NCBI RefSeq assembly: GCF_030445035.2 | Contig: NC_080682.1 | Location: 29,122,770 to 29,186,769, forward strand | Reading direction: 5' to 3' | Length of the DNA: 64,000 nucleotides | From: Dasypus novemcinctus | Taxonomy: Eukaryota; Chordata; Mammalia; Cingulata; Dasypodidae | In this document: piece after piece, positions 35,990 to 48,992 of the stretch | Position numbering within the stretch: the stretch's first letter is position 1 | Layout: every line of letters starts with the position of its first letter | Made by a program: the position numbers and the translations under genes | Notes under the pieces: model-generated | What the model saw: only the letters and a program-made list of their open reading frames with translations | Database searches by the model: none | Told to the model about the DNA's origin: nothing

Positions 35990-37730
35990 TGAAGTAAGGA
36001 GACTACCATTAAGAGACTACGAAACACTTACTAACCTGCAATGTCTTCTAGATTAGACAGCTAGCAAAGTACACTTCAAATAATTATTGGTACTCATTAT
36101 ACCAAAATATAAATTACTGAGTGTTGAATTTCCTCCTTCTATTGATAAATTTTCATGATGTTTAAGACTGGCCCCATCTGTTGCTCTTACTTTGAACATG
36201 GCTGTCTTCTTCAGTAGGAAGATGAAAGCATGCACCTAATTTTGAGCTCTCTTAATAACCACTACAAACATAAGTTTTACATCTTCTTTTTCTTATTGCT
36301 TTCTCATGAATATGGGGTTCCAATTCCTATTAGAACTATACATAAATCAGGTTGTGTGGATGTGTTCTAGTAACCCAGGTAATGGGCAAAAACTAAAGTG
36401 CTTACTTAGTACCAGGGATTGCATAGGATATTTGAACTTAATATTTTGCATTCTATCTCATAAATTATTATACAATTTATCTGAAATTTCCTCTTACCTG
36501 TGTTGCAGAAAAGGTAGATGAAGTTTACACTATAATAATGGTTTATTTAGATTGTTTATATCCACTTACTCAGTTATTGGAACCAGCAGGAGATGCCCCA
36601 ATGGGAATATGCAGCAATTATCTTCTGGTTCAAAATAACAATATGATGATTTACTCAAAAATAAAAAATAAATTGTTCTGGAATAATGCACTACGTGTTA
36701 ACATTTATTGACAGAAGAGAGCACTTTTGCTTCTGATTTAAAATGATACCTTAGAAAATACATGAATATATGTTTTAACAATATGTAAAAATTCTTAAAA
36801 TATGAGACCTAATCTTATATCTTAAGCTCTGATATGGGTTAATAGCTAAGTTCTCTAAGGCCAAATTTTCTCTTCCAAAGTGCTTTCACATAATCATTTT
36901 TGTCATGTAGTTCATTGTTCCAGAAACATTCACTTGATTAATACAGGAAGAAAAGAAAAAAGAAAGAAAAAACCTACATCATCTAATTTTTGTTTTTGTT
37001 TGTTTTGTTTGGTCCCAAAAGAGATTGTGCTTTCTTTCTGGGGAATCCTTGGGAGACTTCAAAAAGAGCTTGACAAGCTGGTATAAGAATCCAAACACAT
37101 AATATTCTTACCTTAATTGAATGAGCAGTTCAGTTCAACAGATAAAAGGAAATGTTTTTCATCACTTGCACAATATTTTAGAAACTATAAGCCTGAGTCT
37201 CCAACAGGACTATATACTTTAATATTTAAATGAGAGATTGGCTGTTCTACTTAGATTTGTATTAAAAGTTGAACCACATGACTTCCCTAGAACATAGCAG
37301 AGAAAATAGCAAGAGATATCTATATATTCATTTCAATAGATGTAAATTAGAAATTTATTTAATATTTGTCATGAAAGATAATAGTCAGAATAGGAAAACT
37401 AAATTAAGGGCCACATTTTAAATTTAGGTAAAATTGCAAATAGAGATATTACTAAATGTCAACTGTTCTTTGAGTATATACCAACTTGAGATTTTTTTTC
37501 TGAAAGAGGAATACAAATATATTTTAAACTTATTTCCCCAGTTTGCATTCTATCTCGTAAATTATGCAATTTATCTGAAATAAAATTTCAGAGGCCACTT
37601 TAGTTTTTCATTTATTTTAATTTCTTGGTCTATGTTACCTTTAAAAAAGAATTCAAAGAGATGAGGGTATTTTTTGTGTTGTTCTTTGAGATAAAAATTC
37701 CAGATTGTGGTCAGTCGCAATAGAATTGCA
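35990..37730. other. AT-rich interval without a gene; part similar to 48630-48915
   Basis: The stretch 36450-36770 resembles 48630-48915 (see findings). A related fragment of about 50 bases ('gcattctatctcgtaaattatg') recurs near 37546. No exon is supported; frames are 60-71 codons and featureless. Confidence 0.4.
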
Positions 37731-37734
37731 AAAT

Positions 37735-37930
37735 GATTGAGTGGAAATAGCTTAGGGTGTGAAGTCAGAGAAATCTTGGCTTGAATCTTGTCTCTGCTAG
37801 TAACTAACTGTAACTTTAATCAATTTATAAGTCCAACTAGTTTATCAGTTTTTTCATCTACAAGAGTATGCTACATTATTTAGTTTTCAAGATCTTAGGT
37901 AGAATACATAAAGAGATATAAAGGAAAATG
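37735..37930 (+). repeat. MIR SINE relic
   Basis: 'agtggaaatagcttagggtgtg', 'aagtcagagaaatcttggcttgaat', 'tctctgctagtaactaactg' and 'tttatcagttttttcatctac' match the order of the MIR consensus well. Confidence 0.8.
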
Positions 37931-37934
37931 TCGT

Positions 37935-40900
37935 ATTCCTAATAGTCATTTAATATGTGGTAGCTATTAACATAGCTTTCCTTCTTCACAAGCTCATTGT
38001 TTGTATTAACTATTTTCATTGTCATCTGCTACTTAGTTTTCTGACTTCTATTATTAGAGGAAATGATTTTATTTGAAACTTCCAGATAGATTATGGTTTT
38101 TCTTTAATTCAGGATCTAAATGTGTTTTTTTCTTTCTCACATCTATCTCATCTTAAATTGAAATCAGCTACACATAAACACAACCTTTTCAAGAGTAAGA
38201 AAATACTATTAAACAGAACTACCCCTTTAAGAGCACAATGGATAAAATGGTGGAACACCTTAAATTTTATTCTATCATGTTTACAGAGCTTAATAATAAT
38301 GTAGAGAATTTCTCTGGTGGGACCTTATTTCTACAAAATACATCTTCCTTTACAAACAAATCAGAGACACCAAATGATATTAGGAAATTATATTGCCAAG
38401 GATTTAAGGGCAATTTAAGCAAAATATACTATTACTTTGCTTAGGTGTCCAGAAGCAGAATGTGGCAGCAGAGATGAACTTTTTGGTCCCTAATAGCATA
38501 GAATATTGGGATTCCTTGTCTTTAATCTCAATGGAACAGTATATTACAATATATTTAGTGACATATGGCTAACATATGTATAACTTAGAAAAGAAATACA
38601 GAGCTGATGACATTGAGCCCATTCATTGCTCAATGATTTGATAAAGGAAACAACTGAGTTTATAACTGTTTACTTTGTTTCATTTAAATTAAATCAGAAG
38701 TCACATTTTAATGGTATGCATCCTTCATATATTATAATATATAATGAAAAATTAATAAAATAAAAATATTTTAATGCATCACATAGATAAACACTCTTCA
38801 GGTACACCATGTCAATGAATTTGAACATGATATGCCTGAAAGCTGTTCAGTCTAGTTGCTCTTTGGTTTGTAAGGATGAATTCACTTTTCCAAGCTCATC
38901 TGTCATTCAGGGAAAAACTGCCAATTATTTATAGGCTTTTAAACTTCAACATTTGTTGTTGCAGGTATGCTAGTGAAGTGTAAAATCTCAATGTTTCTGA
39001 AATTTCTGTGGAGTATCTTAATCAAGATCTATTATATAGAGGATTCCTTTACTAGACTCCTTATTGATGCAAGTTTCATAATTTGTCTGGATATTTTATT
39101 TCTTTCACTGTGCTTCTTGGTGTTGTCCTAATTCCTGTTTTGTCTCTGACCTTCTCCAGTAAATATTTGGAATATATTCCATGGAATATATTCCAAAGAC
39201 ACAAAGGTAAAGGGTTATAAGAGGGAGAGAGAGAAAATGGGATAGAAAAGTAACGGTAGATAAAGAATGGGAGACTATTCATGACAAATGTATTTTTGTT
39301 CTCACCAATATATACTAATAGATATTTTATTATTAATATCTTTATATCCATTGTAAACAAATTAGAAAGTCTTTTAAAATTTGTTTGTGGGTATGTGTTT
39401 TTAAGAGACATGAGTAAATTATCTGACTTATCTTCCTGTTTTTGGATGTTGATTATCAATTAAATCCTGCATCTATATTTTATTCACTCTGAGAATGAAA
39501 TTTTAGCAGGCATTCTCTCATTAGCTTTGACTAAGAATAATACCTCTAGAAAAATGGGTTTCTTTTTCAAATTGTTATTTTATAACGTAACTTAATACAA
39601 GTATAAATTATTAAAATGTATTCCTTAATGGACAATCAAAACTTATCCAGTTAACCACTACAAATACTTATTCAATAAAGTGAAATCAACCTCAAATCAG
39701 TGTATCCATCTCAAATGCCTCAAGAGTCAGCACATTATATTGCTGTATGAAGCATCACGGTATAAGTTAAAGAATGTGAGGAAATAGGGGGAGGTGGATA
39801 TTGAGAGTCTCTTCTAAAGTACCAATTTTTACTTGTTAAAATGTACACATGCAAAACAAGTAATTTATTCTGTCCAAATAAAGCCCACTAGATATGACAT
39901 TGAAAAGAGTACAATATTTTGTTTTATTTTAATTTCAAATGTGATTCTTATATCTTTATTTCATGCTCCATTAGGTAGACACAAACAATTTGAATTAACA
40001 AATTTTATTTTGAGGGTTGTGTTTTCCCTACCTTTATTTCCCCAATGTTTCTTCCCTTCAGTTTATTTCAAAAGTAAGTGCTTCCAAACTTTCAAGAAAG
40101 AGATCATCCATATATTGTACAAACTCTTCCAGATTACACAAAATGAGGACTACTCTGCAACTCATCCTAGGATATCAGAATTATACTAGTTTAATTTAAT
40201 ATATAATCAATATTTATGAGTCATGATTTCATAAATATAGTTGTAAAAATCCTGAAAAATATTAACATATCAAAATAAACTTTAAAAGATAACCTCCAAT
40301 TGACTTTCTATCCATAAGAATTTGCCTATTCTAGATATTTCATTTACAAATACTCTTAACTGAGATTAATAGATTGGTCAGATTAACATCAACATGCTCA
40401 TATTTATAAAAGAAAAATGACAAAAGAGGGAGAAAAGTAGAAAGGAAGGAAAAATCTTGAATGACTGAAGCCATACATCAGGAGTGGGAACTTTTGGTTA
40501 TTTTGCATCAGCTGAGATAGGTACACATATTATTTTAAAATTAAAAAACAAGAAAAGATAAACACTCATAGTCTTTTCAGTCAACAAAGCTAATGGGTCC
40601 TTGAGCCTTTGTAAATATTTCACTCCATATTGAGTAACATACAGTACATTAGCTCAGTAGGGAAACACTAAGGTCACAATATAGGGACATCAGTGAATGG
40701 TAATAACAACTTTGGGGATGAATGTCGAATCACTATTTTGCAACTTGTGATGATCTTTGAATTTTTCTTTAGCTGTGCTTCAATACAATTATATCCTATT
40801 ATGCCAGATTCTCAAATACATGGACACTATTATATTGCCTGAGATATACTTTTCATTGAGCTGTACCATACAATAGGGGCCTGAGGAGAGATATGGGAAA

Positions 40901-43310
40901 GTCTCATACTTTTTGCAGCCCCAAACATAGTTTTCCTTCTTGCTTGTGATATGTAAGATATGTAACATGTATTACAGAGCAGCATGAACACTTCCCTTAA
41001 TGCATTTGGGAATATTCTGAAAAGAGAAAGAGAATACCCAAGTCTAGAGGTTGGAATGTTTAAGGTGAGGAAAGTTCACTAATACCGAAATCAGAATATA
41101 CATATCTGATATAATTCTTCTAAGGATTGACCTTTCATGTTTATTTAATTGATTTTAAGCCAAGTTTGGCATCATTAGAAAAATATTCAGAGACACTTTC
41201 AAGCCTTGCAGGTTTGAAAAAACCTGCAAATTTAATACAAAATAGTACAGTCCAAGGCTTTTTTTATTGTGCTTTCATGAGTACACTAACTTCAGCTAAA
41301 ATGTTTAATATTTCTTTTTTGGTTTTACTATCAATTTACTAATGCAAATATCCCTGCTGCAGAAACATCTATCTCCCAACTCCCTATCACAATGGGCCAA
41401 CTCTGATGTAGCCTGCAGCTGTATCCAAGCTGCAACATCTCCAACCTTCCTGGGACAATTTCAAGAATTCTGCAGACACATTAAAGCATCTCAAGCGATT
41501 GACCCTAACTTGCTTACAGAAGTAAACTGTTCTTTATTCTACACAGTGAGCATCTCTCCATTCCCTTTCTCACTTTCTCCATTCCCTCATTTATGCTTCC
41601 TGGATTCACTTATCAATCAAACATCATATACCCAAATCCTTGTCAAAAGGTCTGCTTAAGGAGAAACTTATTAAACTCTGACAACTTCTTTCTCCTCTAT
41701 GGTATTTGTAAAATGTGAGCACAGATATATAAGGAAAAAACTGAAATTCTATAGATGCGATTAATAGGAGATAATGATAATGCTATTTATCACATTACTG
41801 AATAACTGGAAGCTCATTGGAAACTATTAGTATGTGAAATATAAACACTTATTCAGCATCAATAAACTTGATTTGACCATCACCATCTTCGCTAAGATCA
41901 TATTCTAGACAAAGCTTTCAAATAATGCTTATTCCTTTCTCCTCCAGAATTTTCATTGTTTAGATCTTTTATATCAATATAGGAATCATAAAAAGTTTAA
42001 CAGACTTCTTGTTTTTTTCAAAGAGCATACTGGTGTTAAAATTACTCTTTCTCCACAAAACATTGCTATAAAATGAGAATATTAATATGTATAGTATAAT
42101 GTGCTGAGCCTGGAATTGGTACTATTGTCATTCCCATAAGTTAAATTGCAAACATTAGTAAGGGTTGTTAATGTATCTCATCTGATAATCATGGGAATTA
42201 CAGCTCTCTACTCACCTAAAATGTGTTATGTGTTATTGCTCCCTCATCTGGTTGCAGCCTCCCTGAGTTGAGAGGAATTTAGACTGTCTCTCCTATTTCA
42301 GCCACAAAACTAGGAGCTTGAATGCAATTTGGAATTATTCCCAAAGCATCAGACACTAAGAAATTATGCCACTGGGAATGTGTTAATTATGCAGGATACT
42401 TTTGATTTCCCTATTGAGAAAATTCTTTCATGTACAATTTCCCTGCTTATATTACTTTCTACTATCCCCTATCAAACACCTTGAATTAAATATATTATTT
42501 GTTGGATCCACACCTTAATCTCACAAAACTTATTCAATATTCAGCATTTTCCACATTGACCTCTGCAAGTTTTATGTCTGAGGATGATAGTAGCTTTCTT
42601 TCACATGCTGTGTTGTTTTTAAAAGATTCAGAAAGAATACATGCTATGAATATGTGTGTTACTCTTGTTTTTATTTATTTCTTCTAATCTCAGTACAAAA
42701 TTGAGTTAATCCTACCTGAATTCCTTATTCAATAATAATTATCAGTCTTCATTCCCAATTCTACTTCAATTCTCCTACTTAAATAGGCACCAGTCCAAAG
42801 GTTGCTATATGTCCTTAAAAAGGCATAATCTTTATATAACAAATTTATATTCTAACGAGCATGCATAGGTTGTTATATATGCCATTTTGCTATCTAATGT
42901 TTTCATTAACCATGTTTTTGAGATCTATTTGTTTTATATATATAAACCAATTCTTTGCTGCCTTCTCTTCTCTACTAACATAACAGTAATATTATATATT
43001 GCTATAATCTCTATCTACCCCACTTAATAAATACATTTTTCTTTATTATTAATTCAGTCACTTCCTAACTATTGAATTATAGATGTATCTCTACAATTAA
43101 CAACTTTGTGTGTGACCTTCTGCTCATCCACGATTGAGTAACTGCAAAATATACCCCAAAATAGATGCCCGATTCATGACAAATAAACAAATTTAATTTT
43201 AATGTATTCTTTCAAGATTATTTTAGCAATATACATGCAACCATCAATGTACAAAGAGTTTAGATTATTGATATTTTACTTATGAATATGTGCTCATTTT
43301 TCATATTATA
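37935..43310. other. Long AT-rich intergenic stretch, no supported gene
   Basis: Frames of 118 codons (39833-40189), 127 codons (minus, 39076-39459) and 105 codons (41342-41659) have no recognisable domain, and composition does not favour coding. A 32-base perfect palindrome lies at 39166-39197. No RNA gene or repeat family is recognised with confidence. Confidence 0.45.
39166..39197. repeat. Perfect 32-bp palindrome built from GGAATATATTCC twice
   Basis: Two copies of the self-complementary 12-mer GGAATATATTCC, at 39169-39180 and 39183-39194, are separated by AT. TTT before and AAA after extend the symmetry to 32 bases. Every base pairs with its mirror partner and there is no loop. Confidence 0.9.
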
Positions 43311-43313
43311 AGG

Positions 43314-43902
43314 TGTTAGAGGTGTGCAACAGTTAACAAGCTGTACTCAGTGTCCCCTGTTATGCATTGGGGAAAGGCTAACCCCATCTCCCATAAGCCT
43401 GCAATGACTAAGGGCACAGCACTTCCCCACAGGCTAAATAAAGAAACCACATAGAGACAGGAGTAAAGTGAAATAGAAACCTTCCCTACCTACATATCAG
43501 AGGAAGATAAAATTCCTACAGAACAAAGAAACATCTGCTTCTGTAGCATTCCAAGAAACCGTAAGTTCCTAACCCACTATCTTCTAGTCACTATGAGGAA
43601 AAAGTTACACCTCTAGGGCTTCCTATTGGTTCCTGCACCTCCCTCGGACCCTCAACTCCCTCCCCCCCCCCCCCCCCACTAACTATAACTTACCTGCCTA
43701 GGAAAGTTCTGTATAAATTCAAATACCCCCTTCCAGGAGTGGGCTGAAGTCTCTCTTCAGACTCCCACCATGCTCATGGGGGCGGGGGGGCTGAAGTCTG
43801 TTCTTCAGACCCCCTGCATTGGGAGAGCTCCTCAATAAATCTTTTTTTGTCTATAGTCGTTTCAGTCTCCGTGTTCCAGTAAGCGCCGTATTTTCTCCAA
43901 CA
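43314..43902 (+). mobile_element. Solo LTR of an endogenous retrovirus (class I type), with intact 5-bp target duplication
   Basis: 589 bases bounded by TGTTAGAG and CTCCAACA, which are inverted repeats with one mismatch. TAAGG flanks both sides (43309-43313 and 43903-43907). Promoter-like TATAAA lies at 43712-43717 and the AATAAA polyadenylation signal at 43834-43839. C-rich U3 has a run of 16 C at 43662-43677. No internal retroviral sequence adjoins it, so it is most likely the product of LTR-LTR recombination. Confidence 0.9.
43744..43808 (+). repeat. Two tandem short hairpins within the LTR R region
   Basis: CTGAAG..CTTCAG occurs at 43744-43760 and again at 43791-43808 inside a partly duplicated segment of about 47 bases. 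Each copy can fold into a 6-bp stem, and both lie between the TATA box and the AATAAA. Confidence 0.7.
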
Positions 43903-44426
43903 TAAGGATTGAAATAAATAGTTTAATCATGTTTAATTTGATAATACTAAATTATTTTTGTTTGCCTTGATATGCTATTATATGTTTAATATTCAAATAC
44001 AGGACTGAATTTGAAATTTAGAGATTGTAAGAGACACTAATAATGCAAACATTTCATATATCTTTAATATTTCATTATTTTTATTGAGATAAAATGGGCA
44101 ATTTATCATAATTCTTCCTTGCAATCAGGTGGGGCAAATTTGCTGTGATCTACCTTAACGCCAGTGTGGTATCCTTGAATAACACTCACTAGGAGTCATT
44201 CTTTCTGTTACTGTATTTATCAGGAATGGATTTCTACAATGGCTTTCTGGTTTAGAATTTGTTTTCCAATTAGCGAACAATAAAATGTTGATAAAAGGTT
44301 GAAAAACATGAAGGAGGAAGCAAAGAAAAGCAATTACAGTGGAAAAGAAGATGCAATTTCAATGAAAAAAAAGAAAAGCTTTTTTAGATCTATATTGATT
44401 ATTTGTTGATTAAGAAGAAATATTTT

Positions 44427-45064
44427 CCCAGGTCAGCTAACAGGGATATGAGGATGGTTAATCGCCACACCAGGAAACTGAAAGAGTCTACAACTGCAAG
44501 CAGGAGAATCCCATCCATCTGTTGTGTGGAATCTAAGATCCCTCTCGATCAGAGATGGAGTTGATAACACCATTTCAGGGTCCTCAGGATGTAGGAATAA
44601 AATATGGATTAGTGTGGCCTTACTGGTATTCTACTATAGAACTATTGTGATTCTGGCAATTGAAGAAACTGTATCATTGATATGGAGACAGTGGCCATGG
44701 TAGTTGCTGAGGGCGGGGAGAGGGAAGTAGAGATGTGATGTGGGGGCATTTTTGGGACTTGGACTTGTCCTAAATGATATTGTAGAGACTGATGCAGGAC
44801 ATTATATATCCTGCCATAACCCACTGCATGGACTGGGGGAGAGTGTAAACTACAATGTAAACTAAAATCCATGTGGTGTAGCAGTGCTCCAAAACGTATT
44901 CATCAAATGCAATGGATGCTCTCCACTGATGAAAGAGGTTGTTGATGTGGGAGGAGTAGAGGGGTTGGGGAGTGAGGTATATAGGAACCTCTTTTATTTT
45001 TAATGTAACATTTTATGTGATCTATGTTTCTGTAAAAAAAAAAGACAATAAAAAGTTTTTAAAA
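44427..45064 (+). repeat. L1-type long 3' UTR copy 3, with perfect 15-bp target duplication
   Basis: It begins at 'cccaggtcagctaacaggg', corresponding to about 10874 in copy 2, so it is 5'-truncated. It ends in an A-rich tail. AAGAAGAAATATTTT flanks it at 44412-44426 and 45065-45079. This shows insertion by target-primed reverse transcription, as for LINE elements. Confidence 0.88.
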
Positions 45065-45261
45065 AAGAAGAAATATTTTAAGCATACATTTTTTAACTTG
45101 ACAGTTTCTAACATATATTTCCTAAAAGTTTCTAGATAACATGATGTAATCTCATGACTCCGTGTGTAAGTCAACACTTTTCTGTGATTGAATAAACATT
45201 AACTATTAACATTCAGTACTGTACTTTATTTGACCTTTGAACTGTATTTTGGAAAGGTTTT

Positions 45262-45342
45262 TTAAAAGAGGTACCAGGGATTGAACCCAGGGCCTTGTAT
45301 GGGGAAAGCAGGCACTCAACCACTGAGCTACAACTGCTAATT
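45262..45342 (-). repeat. tRNA-Ala-derived SINE monomer (DAS-III type), antisense
   Basis: On the minus strand: 'gtagctcagtggttgagtgc' (A box), then 'gggttcaatccctgg' (B box), ending in 'acctctttt'. A T-rich run on the right side adjoins it. Typical of armadillo and sloth DNA. Confidence 0.75.
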
Positions 45343-45349
45343 TTTTTTT

Positions 45350-46510
45350 CTTTTTTTTAGTTATTAGAAACCTTTTCTCATCATTGAATCTTAAACTGCT
45401 TTTGTGGTTAGAATTGCTTTTGAGGAAGTAAGACTTTTAATATTTATATTTTAGTTATTCCAATTCATGTATTTTGTGAAATGCAGTAAAGTTTATTATT
45501 ACAACCTCTATGTTAATCTGCTCCTACATGGATCATCTTTATTGTTTGTAAAATGCCTTGATAAGCAGTAAAAATACAAAAGCTATCTGGAACAGCAGTT
45601 TGGAATAGAAAGGGCAACTAGGATCATAATTTTTGGAACGACTGAAAGTTATATGGATTAATAGCTTTATTTGAGAGAAAAAAATAAAGTTTTATAGTTC
45701 TTGATGGATATATAGAAAGAAAAAGGATGGAAAAGGAGAATAGTAGGGACTTACAGGATCCCATAAAATTATATAATGCTAGGGGAATATACAGAATGAA
45801 AGCTAAGTGGGAAATTCTCTTGTGGTGGAAGGGTAATATAACTCTTAGAACAAGACGGCTCAATATTATGATATAAACTACTATTTTGCTCGGAGGATTA
45901 TGGTAGTGCAGACATCTGAAGGTGAGATGAGTGAAATTTCAAAGAGAAACCTTAAGGGAGAAGAAAAGCCCCATAATGAAAATTTGAAATCCCTTGAGTT
46001 TGCATTTGAATTTAAAAAATGGGTAATTATGGCAATTTCTATTTTCTTTTTTTTAAATGTAGTTGTTGATGCAGTATAAAAGTCTTTATACTCAGAGAGT
46101 ATTGAGGTGCATATAAACTATTTAGCTATAAAGTTACATCTTTCAAAACAGTGAATATTTAGTGAAAACAACTTGGGTTTTTAGTTTCTTTGATTTGGGT
46201 ATAAATTTCCGAAGTAGCACTTACTATATTTCTAAATTTGAGAAAGTGCTGTCTATTCTTAATCTCGTGTTGCTGATGAGATTCAACGCATGCCAACCCC
46301 AAGATTTACACACTTACAATGCTTTCTATCCAGGGCAAGCCTAAATTATGAACTTGCATCAGAGTTCCAACTTCTGCTATAGCTACAGAATAAAGGAATT
46401 GTATGATTTCAATTTTAGGTCTTTCCTAACCTTTATAGGTATGTGCAGATATTTCTTTTTTTCATGTCTTGCCTTTCCTGTTCCCCTTAACCACCACCAA
46501 GCGTTTTTCT
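45350..46510. other. AT-rich interval, nothing recognised
   Basis: Frames of 79 codons (minus, 45624-45863) and 60 codons are featureless. No repeat family was assigned. Confidence 0.4.
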
Positions 46511-46514
46511 CTTT

Positions 46515-46695
46515 TTTCTTTTAGTTTTTTAAATATTTTTTTTATTTTTTCAAAGATACTTAAATTACACAAAATGATACACACAAAAATATAAGGGATT
46601 CCCATAGACCCGACTTCCCACACCTCTCACCCTTCTCCACATTAACAACTTCCTTCATTAGTGTGGTACAAACATTGCAATTGATGAACACAAAG
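46515..46695 (-). repeat. Antisense L1 3' end
   Basis: T-rich start, then 'tacacaaaatgatacacacaa', 'gggattcccatagaccc', 'cattaacaacttcc' and 'cattagtgtggtacaaac' followed by 'attgcaattgatgaacac'. This is the antisense of a common L1 3' UTR. Confidence 0.65.
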
Positions 46696-47129
46696 ATGCC
46701 CTAGAATTTGCTGGACCCTAGACATGCACAACTTATAATTGCAGGGGAAGTTACGTCCCTCGAGGTTTACCTTGACAATAAGTCATCACATCTGGGCAAA
46801 TAAATTTTTTTTTCCCTATACTATTTCATTGAAAACTTATGCTTTGGTAATGAGTCTAGTTGGTTCTTTGAGGTGGCACATCACTTCTGAATGAAAGTGT
46901 AACAAGTGATACGTCAGTATGTGTATTTAATCTTTGAGGCATATCCTTTTTGGTTCATCTTTTATTTAAAGGGGATTCAATGTACAGTTTGATTAGAACA
47001 AATATTATAGCTTAGTAATGTGGAATGGGTATATAAACTGTAAACATTGTGGGATTACTATATTGAACACTAGTAAATGAGAGAGTATAAAATATCATAT
47101 TACTCATCTTCAAAAATATTGCCAATATA

Positions 47130-47530
47130 GAAGTGGTAGGTACAATAATGCCTGCCCTCCAAAAGATGTCTAAGTCCTAATTCCCAGAACTTGTGACTCT
47201 ATCTTTCATGGAAAAATGAATTTTGCTGAAGGAATTAGTAAAGGTTTTGAAATGGGATGATTATCCTGGATTATGTGGATGCTCCCAATGTAATCATGAA
47301 GGATTTTCTAGAGGAAAGAAAGAGACAGGGGAATCAGAAGCATGGAAAGAGATATGATGACAAAAGCAGAGTTTGGAGTGAAGGGATTGTTGGCTTGCAG
47401 GGTTCCACAAGATAGGCAATGATGACATCCTATAGAAGTTGGAAAAGGCAAGGAAACAGGTTCTCTTATAAAGCCTTCAGAAGAAATGCAAACTTCTGAC
47501 ACTTTGATTTTTAAACAAAACAAATGAGTA
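47130..47530 (+). mobile_element. MLT1-type LTR (ERVL-MaLR)
   Basis: 'atgtctaagtcctaattccc', 'gaacttgtgac', 'gatgattatcctggattatg', 'cccaatgtaatcatgaagg', 'gatatgatgacaaaagcagag' and 'gaagttggaaaaggcaagg' followed by 'ttctgacactttgattttta' follow MLT1 in order along its length. An old LTR, so the host is a placental mammal. Confidence 0.85.
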
Positions 47531-47534
47531 TCCT

Positions 47535-48975
47535 CCAAATAAAGTATTCTAAATAACAAATATTTTGAGTGACCATGATGCTAAAAAGTGATTCTAAATT
47601 TTTCATTTAATTTAAAAATGCATCAATTACTTGATTGGGAAACCTGCCAAAACTTTGTTTTTTTTTCTTATTTAAAATTGTGATGGGGGGGAAATTCACA
47701 TGAATATTGACAGATTGGAGGTTGAGACAAAAGTGTTTATGCAGGAGAGGTAAAAACTGAATAGAGAAAATAAAATACAAACGTTGATGCATATGATGAG
47801 ATCAATCCATTATTTTTATATGTGATTACGAGTCACAGAAAAAAAAAACCTCAACCCTAATACAGTTCTTGTTAAGAATTTAATGATGTAACTAAATGCA
47901 CAACAGTAGAAGATAAATTACACGGAATTGGGAATGGGAGAATATGTATTTATGGTCCAACTTGGTGACTAAAAGCTATGCACAAAGGTAGTCTCTCTCC
48001 AAATTTACTCTTTAAAATGGCAATATGTCTGACTAACCAAAAAGACAAAATAATGTACAGGCAGACAGAAATTTATATATATGAGCCAAAAATATATAAA
48101 GATTTCTTTAAATAGTTCAATGATTATTAATGAAGGAAATTCACATAATTGAATTTCTGTCATCAAATATATTTATTTTTTAAAAATTAACAAATATTGA
48201 CTACCAAATTTAATGTTTTAACAAAATCATTAAAAATGTATGTGACCAGATCCTTATGCCTCCATCCTTAACTACATGCCATATTGTAATTGTTGTGTTA
48301 TTGACAGTGTACACTCAAACATTATACTATCCAGATAAATTCCCATGAATTTATGATTAAAAGGACTATAAAGGTAGATTTTTAAATTGTCTTAAACCTT
48401 TTCACATACCACAAAGAGTTAAACTTTTGAAAAATATTAGTTTCATAAATACTTTTTCTTTATTGTTTTCAAGTATGGGACGGCAGTCCTTAGGTACAAC
48501 TCTACATATACCACATGCTGACAGATACAGTCTATTCACCTATGCAACAGGAAGGAACTAAAGTATTGAGAACTGGAGATTTCATAGTTGAGTCAAGCTT
48601 GATATCTAAGGTTCTATCTCCCAACATTCTGAAAATGTGCTGAAATTTCCTCTTACATATAGAATAGCAAGTCCACTTTTGTTACACTATGAATATGCTT
48701 CATTAAATTGTTTATATATACTTATTCTGCTTTTGTAACCCATAGGAGATGCACCAAAGGTAATATGCTCCAATTATTTTCTCTTTCAAACAGTAATGCA
48801 GGGATTTGCAAAATACTAAACAGTAAACAGTTCTGGAAGTATGCACTACATGTTGACATTTATGAATGAATAGTGTTCCTTGGTACTGTTTCAAAGTGAT
48901 ACCTTAAAAAAATACAGGTTTTAGCAAATGATAAAAAAATTTTGGAAAAAGCACTGGTACAATTTCTAGAGGAAT
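47535..48975. other. AT-rich interval without a gene; part similar to 36450-36770
   Basis: Only the paralogous stretch 48630-48915 stands out. All frames are short and lack features. Confidence 0.4.
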
Positions 48976-48992
48976 TAAGGTGGAGGGACATT

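Noticed and set aside
39833-40189. 118-codon plus-strand frame as a novel gene
   Set aside because: No domain, no biased codon pattern, and no paralog in the window; consistent with chance.
41342-41659. 105-codon plus-strand frame as a novel gene
   Set aside because: Slightly less AT-rich, but no recognisable motif or splice context; left unassigned.
45262-45342. Functional tRNA-Ala gene
   Set aside because: A- and B-box text is tRNA-like, but the cloverleaf is incomplete and it adjoins an A/T tract, as in a SINE.
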